From: an uncultured Ilumatobacter sp.
GTDB lineage: Bacteria > Actinomycetota > Acidimicrobiia > Acidimicrobiales > Ilumatobacteraceae
Direction of reading: 5' to 3'
NCBI GenBank assembly: GCA_937891565.1
Contig: CALAHA010000235.1
Location: 1 to 5,291, forward strand
Length of the DNA stretch: 5,291 bases
Position 1 is the stretch's first letter. The number at the start of each line of letters is the position of its first letter. The notes beneath the pieces were generated by a model. The model ran no database searches and had not been told where the DNA came from. It worked only from the letters and a program-made list of their open reading frames with translations. Positions 1-4,899 of this stretch are shown here, one piece after another. The translations under genes and the position numbers were made by a program.

Positions 1-2
1 GA

Positions 3-143
3 AGCGTGATCAAACCCTTAAACGCCCGCGATCCCGAATGGGCTGATCCCGAACGTGCCGATGATGATGTTGCAACGCGCTACCGGATGCCAACAACCGC
101 CGAACTCGGCTGGTCCGTCCAGCACATCGACCTCGCCGCCTGA
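3..143 (+). CDS. C-terminal end of an unrecognised protein (partial, 5' end outside window)
   Basis: An open frame enters from the left edge and runs 46 codons to a TGA at 141-143. Third codon positions are mostly G or C, as in the other genes here, which supports real coding. The visible tail is hydrophilic at first, rich in Asp, Glu and Arg (for example DPEWADPERADDD), and ends in ELGWSVQHIDLAA. There is no membrane segment and no motif I recognise, so I assign no function. The gene converges on the EEP-family gene, whose stop lies 69 bp further on. Reality of the frame is likely but not certain, because only the tail is visible. Confidence 0.5.
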   Translation, partial: SVIKPLNARDPEWADPERADDDVATRYRMPTTAELGWSVQHIDLAA

Positions 144-155
144 CGGCCCAACAGC

Positions 156-184
156 CTGACCGATTGTCAGCCTTCGGGGCAATC
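156..184. terminator. Possible weak bidirectional terminator hairpins between convergent genes
   Basis: Two mutually exclusive small hairpins lie between the convergent stops at 143 and 213. One pairs CTGAC (156-160) with GTCAG (166-170) around a 5 nt loop. The other pairs GATTG (162-166) with CAATC (180-184) and can enclose an inner C-C(UUCG)G-G tetraloop stem at 171-178. Neither is followed by a T-run on either strand, so they do not look like classical intrinsic terminators. The location suggests transcription ends here; the role is inferred. Confidence 0.2.
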
Positions 185-212
185 AGCCTGAGAGAGTGGG
201 GCGGCCGCCTCA

Positions 213-1058
213 TTAGGCCGACGGCGTCACGAAGTCGGCAACCACGCCGCAGTGATCGCTTGCCCACACCAGCTCACCGTCGACATCGACCGGACCGGTT
301 GCAACGTTCCAGGCGCGGGTCGGATTGCCGACGGGCTTCGGCCGCGGCCATGACACGAGCAAATAGTCGAGGCGGCGGTTCGGCCAGGCGCTGTCGGTTG
401 AGTACGGATTCTCGGCCTGCCAGGTGTGGCCCGAACCGTTGCCGACCTGCTCCCACACATCGCTGAAGACGATCCCTGGTACACCCGCCGAGCGGCCCGT
501 CAGAAGGCGGATCTCGTCGGTGTCGGGCACAGCGTTCAAGTCGGCGCCCACGATCAGCGGGAGATCGTTCGATGGGTCACCACGCCACTCGATGCCAAGT
601 TCAAGCAACCGCCGGATTTGCAGTTGGCGGGCAGCCGACGCATCGAAACGGTGGTCGATGTGCGTCGACGCGAACGGCCATGCGCCCCACGGGGTATCGA
701 CGCGTGCCGCAACGACGCGGCGATGTCCGTCGGCTCCTTCGGCGTTCGGAAGCGGGAGCGAGGCAACACGTTCGATCGGCCAGCGCGAGAGGATCGCGTT
801 CCCGAACGATTCGCCATTCCAGAGCACAGGGTCGGTCCGCACGGCGTGCATGCCGAGGGCTGCAGCGATCTCGTCAGCAACGTCACGCTCGTTGTTCGAC
901 CACACCTCTTGCAGACACGCCACGTCGGGGTCGACCTGGCGCATCGTGTCGATGATTGCTGGTAGCCGTTGTTCGAACGGCCCGAACCGCCACCACAGAT
1001 TCCACGTCATCACGCGCATCGTCGGGGCCAGCTTCGTCACCGCAACATCATGTCGCAT
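213..1058 (-). CDS. Endonuclease/exonuclease/phosphatase (EEP) family protein
   Basis: This 281-residue protein has the full set of EEP-fold motifs, the metal-dependent phosphodiesterase fold of exonuclease III, DNase I and sphingomyelinases. In order they are MTWNLWW (17-23, Asn20), CLQEVW (48-53, metal-binding Glu51), GNAILSRWP (86-94), STHIDHR (131-137), GADLNAVPD (171-179, Asp173/Asn175), RRLDYLLVS (228-236) and ASDHCGVVADF (266-276, Asp268/His269). All expected catalytic positions are present, so it should be an active phosphoesterase. The substrate (DNA, RNA, lipid or small phosphate ester) cannot be told from sequence. No signal peptide or membrane segment is evident, so it is probably cytoplasmic. 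Two starts are possible: ATG at 1058 or ATG at 1019, which sits just before the first beta strand. Neither has a good Shine-Dalgarno, and residues 1-13 may not be translated. The gene is divergent from the SWIM gene across 50 bp and may share its control region. Confidence 0.9.
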   Translation of the reverse strand: MRHDVAVTKLAPTMRVMTWNLWWRFGPFEQRLPAIIDTMRQVDPDVACLQEVWSNNERDVADEIAAALGMHAVRTDPVLWNGESFGNAILSRWPIERVASLPLPNAEGADGHRRVVAARVDTPWGAWPFASTHIDHRFDASAARQLQIRRLLELGIEWRGDPSNDLPLIVGADLNAVPDTDEIRLLTGRSAGVPGIVFSDVWEQVGNGSGHTWQAENPYSTDSAWPNRRLDYLLVSWPRPKPVGNPTRAWNVATGPVDVDGELVWASDHCGVVADFVTPSA

Positions 1059-1095
1059 GCATTGGGTCGGGGCATGGTCGGCACGCTCAGGTCGG

Positions 1096-1101
1096 TACTC
1101 T
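1096..1101 (+). promoter_or_regulatory. Candidate -10 element for a leaderless SWIM-gene transcript
   Basis: TACTCT matches the actinobacterial TANNNT -10 pattern and ends 7 nt before the GTG at 1109. That is the spacing expected if transcription begins at the start codon. No Shine-Dalgarno lies at a usable distance, and no convincing -35 hexamer lies upstream. The assignment rests on position and motif only. Confidence 0.3.
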
Positions 1102-1108
1102 CAAGAAG

Positions 1109-2533
1109 GTGGGAACAAGCCGGTGGTCGATCGAGCAGGTCGAATCAGTTGCGCCGTCGGCAGCGGCGGTCACCGCAGCCCAACCATTTGCCTCGCCGGC
1201 CCGGTGGACCGGCCTCGGCGCCGACGACGCTGCGTTGTGGGGATCGTGCCAGGGGAGTGGATCTGAGCCGTATGACACGATGGTCGACCATCAGCATGTC
1301 GGCTTCACCTGCACTTGCCCGAGCCGCAATACGCCCTGTAAACATGCCTTGGCGCTGTTGCTGCTTTGGATCCGCGACCAGGTGGTTGACACGCCTCCAC
1401 CGGCACATGTCAGCACCTGGATTACTCGTCGGTCGGCCAAACAGACAGGGTCATCGCGCGCAGCTGTTACCGGCCGCGCAGCATCAGAACCAGCAGGATC
1501 AGAAACGGTCGAGGCCGGAGATGCGATTGGCGAGAGCGAACCAACGCAACCAGTGCCCCAGCCCGATCGCGACACGGCTCGCAACGATCGTGTCGAACGG
1601 ATGCACGCTGGGCTGACAGAACTCGATCGCTGGCTCGACGACCGGATCCGCATTGGCCTGGCCGATCCGTCGCTCGCCCGTTACGCAACGTGGGACGACC
1701 TCGCCGCTCGGCTGGTCGATGCCCAGGCCGGCAGCCTCGCCAATCGCATCCGCCGCCTCGCCGGCCTCGTTGGAGCATCGCCCGGTTGGCACGACGACGT
1801 GCTCGCCGAACTGGGCCTCCTCCACCTGCTGTCCCAGGCCGGCCGCCACATTGGCTCGCTGCCCGGACCGCTCGCCGATGCCGTTGCCACGTCGGTCGGC
1901 TGGCAGGTCAAGCAAGCCGATGTCCTTGCCGGTGTTCCCGACACCGACCACTGGATCGTGGCCGGGCGGAGCGACGTGCGCGAGGACCGCATCGAAGTTC
2001 GTCGTCATTGGTTGCGTGGATCGTCGTCGGGTAGATGGGCGCTTTGTCTGTCGTTCGCGGCCTACCAGCAAAGCCTCGACACGTCGCTCAGGGTGGGGAC
2101 CTCGCTCCATGCCGACATCCATCGCTACCCCGGGCCCGCGCTGCGCTCGCTTGTCGGTTCCCGATACGCATTGCCGGTTGAGCCGGTTTCGCCGCCGTCG
2201 CACACCATTGCCGAAGGCTGCGATGAGGTGGGCGCGATGCTCGTTACCGAGCCGTGGCTCGATCGGCTCCCCGTCACGATCCGGGCACGTCTTGCCAAGT
2301 CAGGCGGGGTGTGGGCTCTCGCGGATGCAACCGGCAGCCTGCCGGTTCTCGATGCGGGCACACGCCAGTTCGATGTCGGCCTCGCGATGCTGCTTGCCGT
2401 GTCGGAGGGCCGCGAAGTCGACCTCACCGTGGAGTGGACGCCGCTAGGAGTCGTGCCACTTTCAATCCACCTGCCCGACCGCACCGTCGACATTGGTCCG
2501 CGTGCCAACGCGTCGTTTGTGAGCGCAGCATGA
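1109..2533 (+). CDS. SWIM zinc-finger family protein
   Basis: This 474-residue protein carries a SWIM zinc finger at residues 68-79, C-T-C-x6-C-K-H (Cys68, Cys70, Cys77, His79). SWIM fingers chelate zinc and mediate DNA or protein contacts. The N-terminus (RWSIEQVESVAPSAAAV, then ASPARWTGLGADDAALWGSC) matches my recollection of actinobacterial SWIM proteins encoded next to DUF5691 and MoxR genes. After the finger come a hydrophobic helix (ALALLLLW), a probably disordered Ser/Ala/Pro/Glu-rich linker (about 93-158), and a helical region beginning near residue 160 (RVERMHAGLTELDRWLDD). The remaining C-terminal part has no motif I can name. GTG at 1109 is chosen because the conserved N-terminus begins right after it. 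The frame is open back to 956, but the extra residues overlap the opposite EEP gene and look non-coding. The stop overlaps the DUF5691 start as ATGA, implying an operon with translational coupling. The molecular role is unknown to me. Confidence 0.93.
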   Translation: MGTSRWSIEQVESVAPSAAAVTAAQPFASPARWTGLGADDAALWGSCQGSGSEPYDTMVDHQHVGFTCTCPSRNTPCKHALALLLLWIRDQVVDTPPPAHVSTWITRRSAKQTGSSRAAVTGRAASEPAGSETVEAGDAIGESEPTQPVPQPDRDTARNDRVERMHAGLTELDRWLDDRIRIGLADPSLARYATWDDLAARLVDAQAGSLANRIRRLAGLVGASPGWHDDVLAELGLLHLLSQAGRHIGSLPGPLADAVATSVGWQVKQADVLAGVPDTDHWIVAGRSDVREDRIEVRRHWLRGSSSGRWALCLSFAAYQQSLDTSLRVGTSLHADIHRYPGPALRSLVGSRYALPVEPVSPPSHTIAEGCDEVGAMLVTEPWLDRLPVTIRARLAKSGGVWALADATGSLPVLDAGTRQFDVGLAMLLAVSEGREVDLTVEWTPLGVVPLSIHLPDRTVDIGPRANASFVSAA

Positions 2534-3336
2534 AGTCAGTTGATGAGCACTGGCAGGCGCTGGTGACCACGGCGCTGCTCGGTACCGACCGACGCGAGCC
2601 GCCCGAGGCTCCTCAGCTGATCGCCGATCTGGTCGCCGACACCGCACGGACCTCGGCGTCTGAACGGATGCTCGCGCAGGTTGCTGCAACCACAGCGGTG
2701 CGGCGCGCCGGCGTCGTCCCTGGGCCACCGCTCGACGAGTTGGCGATCCCGGATGGTGACGATCGGCGGCCCTGTGTGCCGGCTGCGGTCGATCGCTGGC
2801 ATCACATCACGGTGTCGTGGCCTGTGCTCGAAGACGAATGGATGCTGACGCTCGTGACCGCAGGCTGGCGCATCGCGCCAGAACTGCTGCCCGCCATGCT
2901 CGTCCGGTACCGCTCGGACCCAGTGCGGCGCACCCGTGTCATGGTCGGCGCTGGCTCGACCGGTCGCTGGCTCGTCGGGCATCTCCCGGACCTCGCGGCC
3001 CGCCACCCGAATGCCACGGTTACACCCGAAGCGCTTGCCGAACTGCCAGAACTGCCGATCGCACCCGAACTCGCGCAGCTAGTGAATTGGCCGGGGGCCG
3101 AGAGCGGTGGCGTGCTTGCTCAGTCGCTCGAAGACGGCACGCTCGGCCATCCGCACCGCGCCATGCTGATCAATCTGGTTGCTCGAGTCCGCGCCGATGC
3201 ACTCCTGGACATTGCCGAAATCTTGGATGCCGTCGACTCGATCTCAGCTGGTTACGGACTCGCTACTGTGCTTGGCGACCTGGCAACGACCCGGCATCGC
3301 ATGCTCGACGAACTGTCGACCTCATCCGCAGGTTGA
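2530..3336 (+). CDS. DUF5691 family protein, short form
   Basis: This protein has 268 residues. Its start, with HWQALVTTALLGTDRREPPE (residues 7-26), carries the W-x-x-L-V-x-T-A-L-L-G-T-D-R-R signature I associate with DUF5691. Later recognisable parts are an Arg/Ala-rich helix (AATTAVRRAGV, 52-62), WRIAPELLPAML (113-124) and VGAGSTGRWL (139-148). The rest looks alpha-helical and soluble, without a catalytic motif I can identify; a helical-repeat scaffold role is only a guess. The ATG overlaps the SWIM stop by 4 bp, so it is probably translated by coupling. Upstream there is at most a weak GTGAG. I recall many members being considerably longer, so this may be a short variant or have lost its C-terminal part. 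The last residues (TTRHRMLDELSTSSAG) stop only 19 bp before the convergent YjbR gene. Family assignment is fairly secure; function is unknown. Confidence 0.82.
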   Translation: MKSVDEHWQALVTTALLGTDRREPPEAPQLIADLVADTARTSASERMLAQVAATTAVRRAGVVPGPPLDELAIPDGDDRRPCVPAAVDRWHHITVSWPVLEDEWMLTLVTAGWRIAPELLPAMLVRYRSDPVRRTRVMVGAGSTGRWLVGHLPDLAARHPNATVTPEALAELPELPIAPELAQLVNWPGAESGGVLAQSLEDGTLGHPHRAMLINLVARVRADALLDIAEILDAVDSISAGYGLATVLGDLATTRHRMLDELSTSSAG

Positions 3337-3340
3337 TCCG

Positions 3341-3361
3341 GTGTTGAGCCGGTGTTCAGTC
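3341..3361. repeat. Short near-duplicate sequence in the convergent gap
   Basis: The 19 bp between the DUF5691 and YjbR stops are largely made of two near copies of an 11-mer, CCGGTGTTGAG (3339-3349) and CCGGTGTTCAG (3349-3359), which share one base and differ at one position. The second copy runs into the YjbR stop codon. I see no hairpin with a T-run. This could be a small tandem duplication at a junction, or chance. Confidence 0.3.
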
Positions 3362-3730
3362 GGCGAGTTCGTCGTCGAGTTGATCGATCAGGGCCTGTGG
3401 CGCAATGATCCGGTAGCTTTCCTCGATCAGATCGTGCAGCCGCGCGCTCATGCTGTCGTCGAGCCCGGTGATAGGAATGTCGGTCCAGCCGGTGTCGTAT
3501 TGCATGGCGGCAGCGCCATCGATTGCCGTGGCCTCATCGTGGGACTCTTCGAGCCTGACGCCGATGCTCGGACGGTCTTGGTTGCCGTAGATCGCGAAGA
3601 TCTTCTTGCGAACTTTGGTGACGCGTTCGTCGTCCCAAGGGGTGTCGAACCAGGCCTCGGGCATCGAGAGAGCATAGTTTTCGAGTTCGTCTTGAAGTTT
3701 TTTCGCACCCCGAGCGCTGATGGCAGCCAT
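3356..3730 (-). CDS. MmcQ/YjbR family protein
   Basis: This is a 124-residue protein of about the usual length for the MmcQ/YjbR family, small proteins with a CyaY-like fold often annotated as DNA-binding. Family-typical parts are the N-terminal SMPEAWFDTPWDDERVTKV (22-40), the basic KVRKKIFAIYG (39-49), GWTDIPITGL (81-90) and a C-terminal helix pattern LIEESYRIIAPQALIDQL (101-118). It lacks membrane segments and a signal peptide. ATG at 3730 is the first in-frame ATG before the conserved start; no clear Shine-Dalgarno precedes it. It lies on the opposite strand inside a block of otherwise co-oriented genes, convergent with DUF5691 and divergent from MoxR. That suggests it was inserted there or is a separately controlled neighbour. 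Its cellular role is not established by this sequence. Confidence 0.85.
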   Translation of the reverse strand: MAAISARGAKKLQDELENYALSMPEAWFDTPWDDERVTKVRKKIFAIYGNQDRPSIGVRLEESHDEATAIDGAAAMQYDTGWTDIPITGLDDSMSARLHDLIEESYRIIAPQALIDQLDDELAD

Positions 3731-3745
3731 TGCTTTATTGTCGCA

Positions 3746-3755
3746 GCAGATCTGC
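3746..3755. promoter_or_regulatory. Palindrome in the YjbR/MoxR divergent promoter region
   Basis: GCAGATCTGC is a perfect 10 bp palindrome in the 80 bp region between two divergent genes, 16 bp upstream of the YjbR start. The same gap also holds a TTGT-G-ACAA inverted repeat (3780-3788) and a GTGATC/GATCAC pair (3756-3761 and 3791-3796). These could be operator half-sites for a dimeric regulator, but none matches a regulator site I can name. Confidence 0.25.
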
Positions 3756-3796
3756 GTGATCGGTCATCTGCAGTACTCATTGTGACAACAGATCAC

Positions 3797-3802
3797 TAAC
3801 GT
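3797..3802 (+). promoter_or_regulatory. Candidate -10 element for a leaderless MoxR transcript
   Basis: TAACGT fits the TANNNT pattern and ends 8 nt before the ATG at 3811, which has no Shine-Dalgarno. This is compatible with transcription starting at or near the start codon. No good -35 hexamer sits 16-18 bp upstream; TTGTGA at 3780-3785 is only 11 bp away. If real, it gives the MoxR-DUF5682 half of the block its own promoter, which is needed because YjbR on the other strand separates it from DUF5691. Confidence 0.3.
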
Positions 3803-3810
3803 CGACATCG

Positions 3811-4899
3811 ATGAGCGACTCCGAAATCCTGCGGCCTCACGCTGAGCAGCAGTTCACCCACGAACTGGCGGCATTGAGCGCAACCGATGATCGTCCTCGG
3901 CCAGCTGGTTGGAAGATGTCGCCGTGGGCCGTGGTCCGGTACCTGCTGGGTGGCGAGCTCGCCGACGGTACGGTGATTTCACCGAAGTATGTCGGCCAGC
4001 AGCGACTCATCGAGATCGCTGTGGCAACGCTCGCTACCGATCGGGCCCTGCTGCTGCTCGGTGTGCCCGGAACGGCAAAAACCTGGGTGAGCGAGCATCT
4101 CGCTGCGGCGATCAGCGGCGATTCAACGCTGTTGATCCAGGGAACCGCCGGGACCACCGAAGAAATGCTGCGCTACGGCTGGAACTACGCGCGCCTGCTT
4201 GCTGAGGGGCCATCAAGCGAGGCGCTTGTGCCGGGTCCGGTGTATCGAGGCATGCAGCGCGGTGCGCTCGTGCGCGTCGAAGAGCTCACTCGTATGCCGC
4301 CCGAAGTTCAGGACGCGCTGGTCACCGTCCTGTCAGAGAAGGTGCTCCCGGTACCGGAACTCGACAGCGAAATCGCAGCGATCCGAGGCTTCAACCTGAT
4401 CGCCACGGCGAACAACCGCGACCGTGGCGTGAACGACATGTCAAGCGCCTTGCGCCGCCGTTTCAACACTGTCGTGCTCCCGCTTCCAGCCACGGCCGAA
4501 GAGGAGATCTCGATTGTCAGTCGACGTGTTGCCGAGCTCGGAGTCGCTTTGGCGCTTCCCGAGGTTCCTGCTGCCGAAGACGAGATCAGGCGCGTTGTTA
4601 CCGTGTTCCGTGAGTTGCGTTCGGGGATGACTGCTGACCAGCGGACGAGCCTCAAGGTTCCGTCAGGCACGCTGTCGACCGCCGAGGCAATTTCGGTGGT
4701 CACTCACGGCCTCGCCCTGGCTGCGCACTTCGGTGACGGTGAACTGCGCGCCACCGACATTGCTGGTGGCATCGTCGGCGCCGTTGTCAGCGACCCGGTC
4801 AACGATGCCGTCGTGTGGCGTGAGTACCTCGAAGGCGTGGTGGCCGACCGTGCTGGCTGGGGTGACTTCTACGAGGCGTGTCGCGCACTCGACTCGTGA
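3811..4899 (+). CDS. MoxR-like AAA+ ATPase
   Basis: This 362-residue ATPase has Walker A at 84-91 (GVPGTAKT, Lys90), a Walker B region at 152-158 (ALVRVEE), sensor 1 at 196-202 (LIATANN) and an arginine-finger segment after DMSSALRRRF (Arg215-217). The C-terminal helical lid contains LKVPSGTLSTAEAISVV (281-297). The order, with a motif-rich insert after Walker A (QGTAGTTEEMLRYGWN, 110-125), fits MoxR-type AAA+ proteins. These form ATP-driven rings that remodel or activate partners, commonly with a vWA protein. Walker B ends V-E-E rather than the usual D-E: the first acid is Glu157 and the catalytic Glu is probably Glu158. The 34-residue N-terminal extension and the conserved SPKYVGQQRLIEIAVATL region (57-74) precede the core. 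ATG 3811 is chosen as the first in-frame ATG, with a -10-like motif at the leaderless distance. DUF5682 follows directly and is very probably co-transcribed. Confidence 0.94.
   Translation: MSDSEILRPHAEQQFTHELAALSATDDRPRPAGWKMSPWAVVRYLLGGELADGTVISPKYVGQQRLIEIAVATLATDRALLLLGVPGTAKTWVSEHLAAAISGDSTLLIQGTAGTTEEMLRYGWNYARLLAEGPSSEALVPGPVYRGMQRGALVRVEELTRMPPEVQDALVTVLSEKVLPVPELDSEIAAIRGFNLIATANNRDRGVNDMSSALRRRFNTVVLPLPATAEEEISIVSRRVAELGVALALPEVPAAEDEIRRVVTVFRELRSGMTADQRTSLKVPSGTLSTAEAISVVTHGLALAAHFGDGELRATDIAGGIVGAVVSDPVNDAVVWREYLEGVVADRAGWGDFYEACRALDS

Noticed and set aside
200..209. GGCGGCCGCC palindrome near the EEP stop
   Set aside because: A short all-G/C palindrome is expected by chance in GC-rich DNA, and it has no T-run to make it a terminator.
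956..1108. Extended SWIM start at TTG 956
   Set aside because: The 51 extra residues overlap the divergent EEP coding sequence, look non-coding, and precede the conserved family N-terminus, which begins right after GTG 1109.
424..1266. Long open plus-strand frame opposite the EEP gene, running into the SWIM gene
   Set aside because: The EEP frame on the minus strand has every family motif in order; the plus-strand translation is Arg/Ser/Pro-rich low-complexity sequence typical of a shadow frame in GC-rich DNA.
1499..2203. Long minus-strand open frame opposite the SWIM gene
   Set aside because: Composition is dominated by Arg and Gly with no family motif, and the opposite strand carries a recognised SWIM protein with G/C-rich third positions.
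1653..2447. Second plus-strand open frame inside the SWIM gene
   Set aside because: It is a frame-shifted shadow rich in Ser, Arg and Pro; the SWIM reading frame continues unbroken through it.
3337..3355. Frameshifted remnant of a longer DUF5691 C-terminus after the stop
   Set aside because: There are only 19 bp before the YjbR gene, and I see no plus-strand frame beyond it that continues a DUF5691-like sequence, so a simple frameshift is not supported.
3179..3799. Plus-strand open frame across the YjbR gene
   Set aside because: It starts inside DUF5691 and is antisense to a clear YjbR-family protein of normal length; no motif supports it.
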